Shown here piece by piece: positions 1 through 7,206 of a DNA stretch of 64,000 nt. The position numbers and the translations under genes were made by a program. How positions within the stretch are numbered: position 1 is the first letter of the stretch; each line of letters begins with the position of its first letter. The notes beneath the pieces were generated by a model that ran no database searches, was not told the DNA's origin, and was given only the letters and a program-made list of their open reading frames with translations. Source of the DNA: Paraburkholderia ribeironis (GTDB lineage Bacteria; Pseudomonadota; Gammaproteobacteria; Burkholderiales; Burkholderiaceae); contig NZ_CYGX02000005.1 in NCBI RefSeq assembly GCF_900019265.1, positions 124,001 through 188,000 on the forward strand, read 5' to 3'.

Positions 1-1
1 C

Positions 2-364
2 GTCTGCGTCACGCGCGGCACGACGCAGGACGTCGAGCTGACGAAGATCTCACGCGACAAGGGCTTCGAGCTTGCCCGCTACGACGATGATGCAACCGAC
101 GTGACCGCAGCAGTAAGCGGACAGTGCGATCTGATCGCGACCTCGCTTACGATCGTCAACCAGATCACCAAAAAAGCGCCTGACCACCCGTTCGAGAAGA
201 AGGTCGTGCTGAACGTATTCGATCTGGCAATCGGCGTGAAGAAAGGCGAGCCGCAGTTGCTTGCAAGGCTCAACGGGTGGATCGACGCGAACCTGAAAAA
301 CGGCAAGCTCAATACGATCTACAAGAAGTATCACGGCAACGATTTGCCGCCTCAAATGCGTTAA
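2..364 (+). CDS. ABC transporter substrate-binding protein, 3' end (partial)
   Basis: The open frame enters from the left edge and ends in TAA at 362-364, leaving about 120 C-terminal residues. The sequence has the lobe-closing part of a family-3 (SBP_bac_3) periplasmic binding protein: a segment predicting residues such as AAVSGQCDLIATS, then LNVFDLAIGVKKGEPQLLARLNGWI and a final NLKNGKLNTIYKKYHG, the usual end of polar amino-acid binding proteins. It would deliver a small solute to an inner-membrane ABC permease encoded to the left. The RpiB-like gene follows 69 bp downstream on the same strand with its own strong ribosome site. The substrate cannot be told from this part. Confidence 0.85.
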   Translation, partial: VCVTRGTTQDVELTKISRDKGFELARYDDDATDVTAAVSGQCDLIATSLTIVNQITKKAPDHPFEKKVVLNVFDLAIGVKKGEPQLLARLNGWIDANLKNGKLNTIYKKYHGNDLPPQMR

Positions 365-433
365 GCGGGTTTGAGACAGGCATCGGCGCGCGTGGCGCGC
401 CAGGACGTTCAACATCACAACAAGGAGCATGGG

Positions 434-883
434 ATGCGCATCGCAATCGGTTCGGATCACGCAGGCTGGCCGTTGAAGTCCACGGTGATCGAACATATCA
501 GATCTCTCGGCCACGAAGTGATCGACGTAGGCGGCTTCAGCGATACGCCCGTTGACTTTCCAGACGTTGCGCAGAATCTGACGAGCGAAGTGCTGGCGGG
601 GCGCGCCGAGCGCGGCATCATGGTGTGTGGCACGGGCGTCGGCGCGTCGATTGCGGCGAACAAGATCCGGGGCATTCGCGCGGCGGTGTGTCACGACGTA
701 CATTCGGCGCATCAGTCGGTCGAGCACGACGACGTCAACGTGATGTGCCTCGGCGCGCAGATCGTCGGTGCGTGGCTCGCCACGGATCTCATCGACGCGT
801 TTCTCGGTGCCGAATTCTCGACCGACGATGATTTCCGCCGGCGCGTGGAAAAACTCAATGCGCTGGAAAGAAGCCCACAGTAG
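434..883 (+). CDS. RpiB/LacA/LacB family sugar-phosphate isomerase
   Basis: 149 residues, the usual length of ribose-5-phosphate isomerase B. The N-terminus MRIAIGSDHAGWPLK is the family signature (SDHAG phosphate-binding loop). GIMVCGTGVGASIAANK around residues 61-77 is the active-site loop with the catalytic Cys, and HDVHSAHQSVEHDDVNVMCLGAQ follows. I chose ATG 434 over the in-frame start at 371 because AAGGAG lies 7 bp upstream and homology begins exactly at this Met. It interconverts aldose and ketose 5- or 6-carbon phosphates in the cytosol. Next to a solute-binding protein, it probably serves uptake and catabolism of a rare sugar rather than housekeeping pentose metabolism. That role is an inference. 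Confidence 0.9.
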   Translation: MRIAIGSDHAGWPLKSTVIEHIRSLGHEVIDVGGFSDTPVDFPDVAQNLTSEVLAGRAERGIMVCGTGVGASIAANKIRGIRAAVCHDVHSAHQSVEHDDVNVMCLGAQIVGAWLATDLIDAFLGAEFSTDDDFRRRVEKLNALERSPQ

Positions 884-899
884 CGATTGCCTACACTCG

Positions 900-1214
900 T
901 CAGCGGGGCGCGGGAATGCCATAAGTGCTGACGATGCGCGCGTCCTGCTCAGCGGCTGAGAACAGCTCCCACTCGAGCCCGTTCACATCGAAGCTGCTCG
1001 AATAACCTTCCGCAGCATCGTCTTCAAATCCGATGTGTCGCAACTGCCCCGCCTTTTCGGGTTTCTCGTTGATCGAGAAGTTGAGCAGATCGGTGCGCCA
1101 CATCGCATATTGGCCTGGCACGACGGCGGACGGTGATTGTCCGAGGCGGCGGCTATAGTCGCCGATCGATTCGTCGAGGTTCGCAACGGCCAGCGCAATG
1201 TGAAAACGCTTCAT
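900..1214 (-). CDS. VOC (glyoxalase/bleomycin-resistance fold) family protein
   Basis: 104 residues read leftwards from ATG 1214, which follows a GGAGTC ribosome site. The N-terminus MKRFHIALAVANLDESIGDYSRRLG is the first beta-alpha-beta unit of a vicinal-oxygen-chelate module with a candidate metal His at residue 5. QLRHIGFEDDA and GLEWELFSA supply further typical positions (His, Glu). It resembles small ArsI/CadI-like VOC proteins. Reaction and substrate are not visible. The gene stands alone between the convergent isomerase gene and a long gap. Confidence 0.8.
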   Translation of the reverse strand: MKRFHIALAVANLDESIGDYSRRLGQSPSAVVPGQYAMWRTDLLNFSINEKPEKAGQLRHIGFEDDAAEGYSSSFDVNGLEWELFSAAEQDARIVSTYGIPAPR

Positions 1215-1581
1215 AATGGACTCCGTGATGGTTGTTGAACTTGAACCATCGTAACCACAACACACCAGCGTAACCAGTTCAGCGATTATGCTGGTATGTG
1301 TATTACCCGTCTTCTGCCAGCTGCCGCCTTTTCCTGCAGAACACGTCCAATTTTTGACAATCATGGCCTCGGTCCTGATAACTGAAACTGGACCCAATCC
1401 AGACGCTCGCATCCCCCGGCGTCGTGTGTCCGTCATGAGACACAGATTTGCCATTTACTCCGCGCTACCCATCCTGGGAACAGTTCCTTGAAAATGGGAT
1501 CGATCCTCCAGCCGCTTGGCTACGCATGCACCATCAGTACTGCGAACTTCGTCACCGTGAGCCCATGCCGAAGCTGAAACA
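1215..1581. other. Non-coding gap between the VOC gene and the tRNA
   Basis: About 370 bases with no convincing gene. Frames crossing it have no ribosome site or recognisable domain and include shadows of the tRNA. The part near 1215-1300 presumably holds the promoter of the leftward VOC gene. No clear terminator was seen after the tRNA. Confidence 0.5.
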
Positions 1582-1666
1582 TGGAGCAGGTGGCAGGATT
1601 CCAACCCACGTGGACATTGTCGCTGGTTTTGCAAACCAGTGCCTTCGAGCGCTCGGCCACACCTGC
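1582..1666 (-). tRNA. Unusual class II tRNA with GCA (Cys) anticodon
   Basis: Hand folding gives a full cloverleaf. Acceptor GCAGGTG (1666-1660) pairs with CACCTGC (1592-1586). The D arm is GCC/GGC (1657-1655, 1643-1641). The anticodon stem CTGGT/ACCAG (1639-1635, 1627-1623) closes loop TTGCAAA with anticodon GCA at 1632-1630. A short extra arm GAC-AAT-GTC is followed by T stem GTGGG/CCTGC with loop TTGGAAT. Discriminator U (1585) and CCA (1584-1582) are encoded. GCA and U73 are Cys identity features, yet the body with its extra arm and D loop looks like a Ser/Leu-type class II tRNA. The D loop has G-C where G18-G19 is normal and the T loop has G where C56 is normal, so the 19:56 tertiary pair is preserved but swapped. 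This argues for a working molecule rather than a relic. It could be a minor Cys tRNA or a non-translational tRNA-like RNA. Confidence 0.72.
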
Positions 1667-1863
1667 ATCGGTACTGCACTCTACACAGCTGACCTTACGA
1701 TTCGACCCCATTGGTGTGCGTTCCCGCACAAATCCTCAGTCGAATCGTCCAGGCGGGTCATGTGATCGGCTGCAAGAGCCACCGGGATAGCCTGTGGACG
1801 ACCTTCTTTGCGGCGCGGACGTTCGCCACCGCATAGAGGGAAACAACCTGTCAGCCGTGCGAG

Positions 1864-2742
1864 CTACCGCCCTAATCGCTCCCGCAGGAACTCAATGAAG
1901 CGCTGCGTTTTCGCAGGCGGCAACCGGGTTTCGGTAATGGCATAGACAGGCATCGGCGTGCCGTGCCAAGCCGGCATGATGCGCCGCAGCTTCCCGCTGG
2001 CCACGTCATCGGCGACGATTTCCTCGGGCATCAGGATCACGCCCATATCGAGCGTCGCCAGCCGGCGGATCATGCCAACGTTGTTGAGCATGAACCGGCC
2101 ACCCACCGACACCGTGACGGTCCGCTTCCCGTCCAGCAGCGTCCACGACCCTGCCTTCAGGATGCCTAAGCACTCATGCCTTGGCAGGTCGGCGGGCCTG
2201 GCTGGCTCGCCTGATCGTTCGAGGTAGCCAGGCGAGGCATAGAGGTGAGGCGTGAGCGAGGCCAACGTGCGTGCGATCAGTTGCGAGCTGTCGGACTCGC
2301 CCATTCGGATCGCCACGTCAAAGGGTTCGCTGACCAGGTCGACCCGTCGCGGCGTCAGGTCGAAGTCGAAGGTGATGCCGGGATAGAGACCGGCAAACTC
2401 CGCGATCAAGGGTGCCAGGTAGGTCACGGCGAAATCCACTGGTAACGATGCGCGCAGTACGCCGCTGGGCTGGGCCAGCATTTCGCCGAGCTGCTCGTGC
2501 GCCAGCCGGGCTTCATCGACGATGCGCTTGCAACGCTCGAAATAAATCTGACCGGCCTCGGTCAGTTCGATCTTGCGTGTCGTGCGATGCAGCAGGCGCA
2601 GCCCGATCGCCTTCTCCAATCCGCTGATCCGGCGCGACAGCGTCGAGTTCGGCACGCCCATCGCCTCGGCGGCACTGCGAAAGCCCTTGGCTTTGACGAC
2701 CTCAACGAACAAGGCCATGTCGTTAAGCAGTTCCATGAACAT
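1864..2742 (-). CDS. LysR-family transcriptional regulator
   Basis: 292 residues, standard for the family. Residues 1-65 carry the winged HTH (ALFVEVVKAKGFRSAAEAMG, then PNSTLSRRISGLEKAIGLRLLHRTTR). From about residue 90 comes the periplasmic-binding-like effector domain (DFAVTYLAPLIAEFAGLYPGI, DVAIRMGESDSS). It reads away from the alkene reductase gene across a 99-bp shared promoter gap, the classic arrangement of a LysR regulator and its target. It probably controls that reductase and the isochorismatase in response to an electrophile or small aromatic; the ligand is unknown. Confidence 0.93.
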   Translation of the reverse strand: MFMELLNDMALFVEVVKAKGFRSAAEAMGVPNSTLSRRISGLEKAIGLRLLHRTTRKIELTEAGQIYFERCKRIVDEARLAHEQLGEMLAQPSGVLRASLPVDFAVTYLAPLIAEFAGLYPGITFDFDLTPRRVDLVSEPFDVAIRMGESDSSQLIARTLASLTPHLYASPGYLERSGEPARPADLPRHECLGILKAGSWTLLDGKRTVTVSVGGRFMLNNVGMIRRLATLDMGVILMPEEIVADDVASGKLRRIMPAWHGTPMPVYAITETRLPPAKTQRFIEFLRERLGR

Positions 2743-2841
2743 TGCTCCATGAGCGGATCAATGTTCTCCAAATTACCATATTTATCCCGTATGAGGATCG
2801 CGCGATGATGCCTCCTTTCACTCCAACCAAGGAATTTCATC

Positions 2842-3915
2842 GTGAGCAAACTGTTCGATCCCATTCGCGTGGGCCGCTACACTCTGCAGAACCGTCTGGT
2901 GATGGCCCCAATGACTCGAAGTCGTGCCCAGTACGATGGCACGCCGGGAGAACTGGCCGCCGAGTACTACGCTCAGCGCGCCAGCGTTGGCCTGATTGTC
3001 GCTGAAGGCGCCCAGCCCTCGGACGACGGGCAGGGTTACTTGACTACGCCGGGCATCTATACCGACGCACATGTCGCCGGATGGAAGAAGACCACCGATG
3101 CCGTGCACGCCAAAGGTGGCCACCTCTTCATCCAGCTGATGCACGCCGGGCGCATGTCGCACCCGGATAACACGCCGCATCATCGGCAGGGCGTCGCGCC
3201 GTCGGCAAGCGCGCCGGGCGCGGCGATGTTCACGGTCAAGGGTATGCAGGACATACCTGTGCCGCGTGCGCTGACTACCGAGGAAGTGCGTCAGACTGTC
3301 CAGGATTTTCGCCACGCGGCACGCCGCGCGATCGAGGCAGGTGCCGATGGCGTCGAAATCCACGGCGCCAACGCCTACCTCGTCCAGCAGTTCTTCGCCC
3401 CGAGCGCGAACACGCGCACCGATGAATACGGTGGTTCGCTCGAGAACCGCGCTCGCTTTGCCATCGAAGTCGCCACCGCGATCGCCGAAGAGATCGGCGC
3501 GGACCGCACCGCCATCCGCCTGTCTCCCGGCACGGCGATATGGGGCATCGACGAAGGTGCCGAAGGGCCAGACCTGTACCGCTACCTTGTCGCCGAACTC
3601 GACAAGCTGGGGCTGGCCTATCTGCACATCATGGACCAGGGCAACGAACCGCTGCTGGCCGACATCCGCAAGCTGTGGCAGGGCACGCTGGTTTTGAACC
3701 GGCCGGGCCGACCGCGTGAGCAAGTTGGGGCCGACCTGGCGACGGGGCTGGCCGACCTGGAGGGCTATGGCCAGATGATCCTTGCGAACCCGGATTTCGT
3801 CGCCCGGCTGAAGAGCAGTGCGCCAATGAACGAGGCGGACCGCAATGACTTCTTCGGCGGTACGGCGCGGGGCTACACAGACTACCCGACCCTGAGCGAA
3901 ACCCAGTGCGCCTGA
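2842..3915 (+). CDS. Old Yellow Enzyme family alkene reductase (NemA-like)
   Basis: 357-residue FMN-dependent ene-reductase that reduces activated C=C bonds or nitro compounds with NAD(P)H. The start is GTG 2842 with AAGGA 8 bp upstream. Visible marks: VMAPMTRSRAQ near residue 25, IQLMHAGRMSHPD near 99 (flavin contacts), the substrate-binding pair in EIHGANAYLVQQFF near residue 173, [16 protein letters not shown] near 193, and the C-terminal phosphate-binding segment GYGQMILANPDFVARL. It is divergent from the LysR gene and 10 bp ahead of a truncated pirin frame and an isochorismatase, so the three are probably co-transcribed. Confidence 0.95.
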   Translation: MSKLFDPIRVGRYTLQNRLVMAPMTRSRAQYDGTPGELAAEYYAQRASVGLIVAEGAQPSDDGQGYLTTPGIYTDAHVAGWKKTTDAVHAKGGHLFIQLMHAGRMSHPDNTPHHRQGVAPSASAPGAAMFTVKGMQDIPVPRALTTEEVRQTVQDFRHAARRAIEAGADGVEIHGANAYLVQQFFAPSANTRTDEYGGSLENRARFAIEVATAIAEEIGADRTAIRLSPGTAIWGIDEGAEGPDLYRYLVAELDKLGLAYLHIMDQGNEPLLADIRKLWQGTLVLNRPGRPREQVGADLATGLADLEGYGQMILANPDFVARLKSSAPMNEADRNDFFGGTARGYTDYPTLSETQCA

Positions 3916-3925
3916 GGTGAACATC

Positions 3926-4096
3926 ATGCCCGTCATTGCCCCGCTGCAGCGCGCCAACCACGGCAGCCACTTCCGGGCCTACGGCTTGCGCGGTGTGGCC
4001 GCGCAGATCGATCCATTCCTCGGGGTCGATCACGCGTGGATGAGTGCGCCGACGCTTTCGAACGCTTCACCGGCGATAACGCTGCCTTTCTGTTGA
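3926..4096 (+). pseudogene. 5' fragment of a pirin-family gene
   Basis: A frame starting at ATG 3926, 10 bp after the reductase stop, encodes 56 residues. The first 40 or so match the beginning of pirin/quercetinase-like cupins: GSHFRAYGLRG, AQIDPFLGVDHAWMS. In an intact gene this would run on into the HPHAG metal-binding motif and some 240 more residues. Instead the similarity stops abruptly near position 4050, the frame drifts into the out-of-frame isochorismatase gene, and a TGA follows at 4094-4096. This looks like a deletion that removed most of the pirin gene and the start of the next gene. Confidence 0.7.
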
Positions 4097-4638
4097 TCGA
4101 CCACCAGGTCGGCACCATGGGCTGGGTACATTCCATTCCTTTCGAGGAGATGAAACGCAATGCGCTGATGCTGGCCAGGACCGCAAGCATTCTGAAGATG
4201 CCCGTGGTGCTGACCTCCAGCATGGAGGAGTACGCACAGGGGCCGTTGCTGAGCGAACTGGAGACTATCCTGCCGGACCAGTTCGCCGGCCGCATCAAGC
4301 GCATCGGTATCGTCAACGCGATGGACGACGAAAACTTCGCCGCGGCAGTCAAGGCGACCGGGCGCCGTAAGCTCATCATTGCCGGCGTCAGCAACGACGT
4401 TTGCACGGTGTTCCCGGCACTGAGCCTGGTTGGCGATGGCTACGAAGTGCAGGTGATCGCCGATGCCGGGGGCTCGCCGAGCGAGATTGGCGACGACATG
4501 GCCTTGCGCCGCATGGAGAAGAACGGCGTCACGCTCTCTAGTACGAACCAGGTGATCGCCGAGCTTGCGGGTAGCTGGAGCACGCCCGAAGGGATGCGGA
4601 TTGTGCAGGAAGTGATCATGCCCGCATTGCAGGGTTGA
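4036..4638 (+). CDS. Isochorismatase-like cysteine hydrolase
   Basis: 200 residues of the isochorismatase/nicotinamidase superfamily. The core begins at about residue 7 (AFERFTGDNAAFLLIDHQVG, with the catalytic Asp in LIDHQ). GVSNDVCTVFPALSLV near residue 116 holds the nucleophilic Cys. These enzymes hydrolyse amides or vinyl ethers; the substrate here is not known. The first six residues (MDECAD) are translated out of frame from pirin DNA, so the native start was lost in a deletion and translation may depend on the upstream pirin frame. The catalytic core looks complete, so the protein may still be active. It is the last gene of the reductase operon. Confidence 0.85.
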   Translation: MDECADAFERFTGDNAAFLLIDHQVGTMGWVHSIPFEEMKRNALMLARTASILKMPVVLTSSMEEYAQGPLLSELETILPDQFAGRIKRIGIVNAMDDENFAAAVKATGRRKLIIAGVSNDVCTVFPALSLVGDGYEVQVIADAGGSPSEIGDDMALRRMEKNGVTLSSTNQVIAELAGSWSTPEGMRIVQEVIMPALQG

Positions 4639-4721
4639 CGGAGCGAGCACTTCTAGTCAGGCCGGAGGTGCCGATCCGAAGGCCTGACGGTGCGCGCCGA
4701 CCGCGAGCGGCATGCGGTGGA

Positions 4722-5456
4722 TCAACGACCTTTCTCGTGACGTGCAGCAGCGAGCGCCGGATCGATCTCCCGGTGCGTGATCCCGAACTTCGCCATGCGG
4801 GCACGATGGTCCGCAGAGCCAAGATACAAGCGAAGCTGCTCGTTGATTCTGCGCATCAAATCGCCGTTGCTCTTGTTGAACGAGTAGGCCCCGGTCGGAG
4901 GGCACTGCCTTTCTGGATGATCGACCGCCTCCACAGAGCCGCCGCTGCGGTCGGCCACAATGCGATTGCCTACGGCCGTGCTCGCGTACGCATCGATCGC
5001 CCCCGAGCAAACCGCTTCGATTGCGTCGGCCTGTCGATCAAAAATGACGATTTGCTCTTCGGCAACTCCTGCGGCTCTCGCCGACTCGTGTTGCACCTGT
5101 CCGGCTATTATTCCAAGGCGCGCATTCGGATGAGTGGCGAGTGACTCATAGCTGAAGAGTCCCTTCGGATTCCCCGTTCGAATCAGAAAGCCGTCCCCGA
5201 TCGCCCACACTGGCAAACTAAAGGAGACCATGGTGGCTCGCTCTGGCGTGACGAACAATGGCACATTCATATCCCAACGGCCTGCTGCAACTCCCGGCAG
5301 AAGCTCGCTAAACGTTGTCGGCCGATAGTCGATCCTGGTGACGCCGATGGCGTGAAGGAGGCTTTCGGCAAGATCGAGATCGGCTCCCGTAGCCGTACCG
5401 TCCGGCTCGCTCCAGCCGAAGGGCGGTTCTTCAATGTATGCGATTGTCACTTTCAT
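4722..5456 (-). CDS. Solute-binding family 3 protein without a signal peptide
   Basis: 244 residues read leftwards from ATG 5456 (GAGG 6 bp upstream). The sequence starts directly in the mature fold: VTIAYIEEPPFGWSEPDG, then GADLDLAESLLHAIG and DMNVPLFVTPERATMVSFS, typical of SBP_bac_3 amino-acid binding proteins. No hydrophobic leader precedes it, so it may stay in the cytoplasm or be the remnant of a longer gene. No permease or ATPase gene lies nearby. It could be a sensory or orphan binding protein. Confidence 0.8.
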   Translation of the reverse strand: MKVTIAYIEEPPFGWSEPDGTATGADLDLAESLLHAIGVTRIDYRPTTFSELLPGVAAGRWDMNVPLFVTPERATMVSFSLPVWAIGDGFLIRTGNPKGLFSYESLATHPNARLGIIAGQVQHESARAAGVAEEQIVIFDRQADAIEAVCSGAIDAYASTAVGNRIVADRSGGSVEAVDHPERQCPPTGAYSFNKSNGDLMRRINEQLRLYLGSADHRARMAKFGITHREIDPALAAARHEKGR

Positions 5457-5540
5457 TCGTTGCCTCGCAATTTGGAAAACCGTTTGCAGCCGGTGCGCGC
5501 TGCACCTGTCCCTCGCGCGAGCGCAGTGCTCTTGCGAGCG

Positions 5541-6584
5541 TTACCTCTCGTCCTTTGCCGCTAGCGCGCGCATGATCATGCTTTTCACTTCGGCATTGGT
5601 GTTCACAGGTACAAGCGCGATTTCCGGATGTTCTCTTGCAAAAACTCGGAAGATCTGATCGGCGAATGCTTGCCCGATAGAATCGACATCCCTGAAGTCG
5701 AAAATTACGCGTTTGAAAAGCTCAACTCGCGCCAACAGTCTTTTTGCCTGTGATCTGGACACAAGTTCGTCGGCGCCATATCTAGCCAAGTTCACGGGCA
5801 CAATCGTCTTGTCAAACGTGTAGTCGTCGCTCTCTGTAAACTCGTCGAAGACCTTCCTTGTGGTCCTTGCCGTGTGGTTATTCAATTCCATAAAGACGGC
5901 AGTACCGGAGTGCGTCTTAGAGCGTTCGAGTAACCAATCCTCCGGCTTGCCCCGCTCGTGACTGAAATACAATCCACCGGAAAGGATCTCAAACTTATCG
6001 AACATTCGAGAAGTGAAGAAGATGCCCTCGCCGGAGTGGTTGCGAGGATCGGTGGTCAACTTTCCTTTCGAAAGCTCGAAGATGGCATGACGCTCGTCGA
6101 GCAGACCGAATTCGCTTTGAATCTTCTTGAAGATTCCCACGCCGTCATCGGAAATAATGATCTCCGTCGAAATCGCAGTCTTTGTGACTTGGACGGCAAT
6201 CGTTGTGCCCTCCGAGTGGTCGATCGCGTTGTTGAACATCTCGGTGAAGCCGTGATGCCAGATATTGAGCACGTTGTCGGGTAATGGAGAGATAGCGTCC
6301 TTGATGTCCTTCCGCCAGACGACATCCTCCGCGAGTGAATCTGTAATCTGATAGGAGAAGGTTTGCTGAAAAAGCGGGACGAGCTTGTAACTAGATGCAC
6401 GCCCCGTTCCTTCTTTTGTTACGGTTCCTTGCTCGCGCAGTCTTGTGAGATGCTTGTTCACCGCTTGCCGGGTGATTCCAAACTGTTCCGCTGCCAGTGC
6501 CGCGATGTCGCCGTTATGGCTTTCGATGTGCTCCAGTATGAACCGGCGCACCAATTCCCCCTTCTCTCGAACTGTGCTGATCAT
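5541..6584 (-). CDS. HTH - GHKL ATPase - DUF4325 (STAS-like) regulator
   Basis: 347 residues in three parts. Residues 1-65 form a winged HTH (DIAALAAEQFGITRQAVNKHLTRLREQG). Residues about 95-235 form a histidine-kinase-like ATPase: N box TEMFNNAIDHSEG, then ISDDGVGIF and HSGEGIFFTSRMFD as the G1 and G2 boxes. Residues about 265-335 match DUF4325, a STAS-like domain (VELFKRVIFDFRDVDSIGQAFADQIF). There is no phospho-acceptor His domain. A one-chain switch in which nucleotide binding controls DNA binding, by analogy with anti-sigma-factor/STAS pairs, is plausible but unproven. Three direct repeats lie just upstream. Base composition is less GC-rich than its neighbours, suggesting transfer. Confidence 0.85.
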   Translation of the reverse strand: MISTVREKGELVRRFILEHIESHNGDIAALAAEQFGITRQAVNKHLTRLREQGTVTKEGTGRASSYKLVPLFQQTFSYQITDSLAEDVVWRKDIKDAISPLPDNVLNIWHHGFTEMFNNAIDHSEGTTIAVQVTKTAISTEIIISDDGVGIFKKIQSEFGLLDERHAIFELSKGKLTTDPRNHSGEGIFFTSRMFDKFEILSGGLYFSHERGKPEDWLLERSKTHSGTAVFMELNNHTARTTRKVFDEFTESDDYTFDKTIVPVNLARYGADELVSRSQAKRLLARVELFKRVIFDFRDVDSIGQAFADQIFRVFAREHPEIALVPVNTNAEVKSMIMRALAAKDER

Positions 6585-6593
6585 ATGGCACCT

Positions 6594-6660
6594 TTGACAA
6601 CCTTATGCGAGTAGATTGTCAACCCTGTATCTTGTTTCGTCAACCTTGCTTTCGTGAACC
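6594..6660. promoter_or_regulatory. Three 21-22 bp-spaced direct repeats upstream of the HTH-ATPase gene
   Basis: TTGACAACCTT (6594-6604), TTGTCAACCCT (6616-6626) and TCGTCAACCTT (6637-6647) are copies of one motif on the same face of the helix. A weaker TCGTGAACC follows at 6652-6660. They begin 9 bp upstream of the start codon at 6584, where the promoter of the leftward gene must lie. They are probably binding sites for the gene's own HTH domain. The rest of the gap, 6661-6947, holds no gene that I can support. Confidence 0.55.
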
Positions 6661-6947
6661 AGCAACGACTTCTTGGCTATTGGTTGCTCACGCGGTCGAT
6701 GGAAATCCCGTGGATTGCGGAAACCTTCGTGCTCACACGACTGCTTTCGAGACTTTGTGGGTCGGCCGTACCTGCCATGCGAAATAGCGCCAAATTCCGT
6801 TTTGTGGATGGCTGCGTCCGAGCAGGATTGGTGACGGCTGCCCGCCGATCTTGGACAGGATGCCGAAGGCTCGTGTATTTCGTGGAGTAAAATCGACGCG
6901 AACAGTATTGCCTGTGGACTAACGGTCGCGCACGGAGATCAAGAAAA

Positions 6948-7206
6948 ATGACATCAACGCGTCTTGCCTTCGTGGCGTACCCCTCCGGGGACTAGGCGAT
7001 TCTGACGCTACTGCGATCCGGAATCGGAAAAGCGAACGCAAAGGCCCACACTACGAGGTTCGAGCCGTGGGAATTTAACGACATACTACGAATATGACGA
7101 CGACAACGATCTCGCAAATCGGCTCACAAGTCATATAGAGGAGACGCCTCTTGAGTTCTCAAGCAGAATTAATGCGAAAGCTCCTGTATACGTAGTCGAG
7201 CCGCCC
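6948..7206 (+). pseudogene. Decayed N-terminal domain of the Sll1717-type ATPase gene
   Basis: ATG 6948, with GGAGA upstream, starts a frame MTSTRLAFVAYPSGD that meets TAG at 6993-6995. The same frame resumes and includes RFEPWEFNDI near 7056-7085. It then shifts to the frame of the downstream ATPase, which is open from 7006 and reads YEYDDDNDLANRL, then APVYVVEPPVKG, into the annotated start at 7207. From memory of the family, the FAYPS-type start and the EPWE.NDI motif belong to a nucleotide-binding (TIR/deoxyribosyltransferase-like) N-terminal domain. Here it carries one nonsense codon and a frame-changing internal deletion of unknown size near 7085. Confidence 0.6.

Noticed and set aside
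900..1454. Longer 184-residue start for the VOC protein
   Set aside because: Homology starts at residue 81 (MKRFHIAL), which has a proper ribosome site; the upstream part is non-coding.
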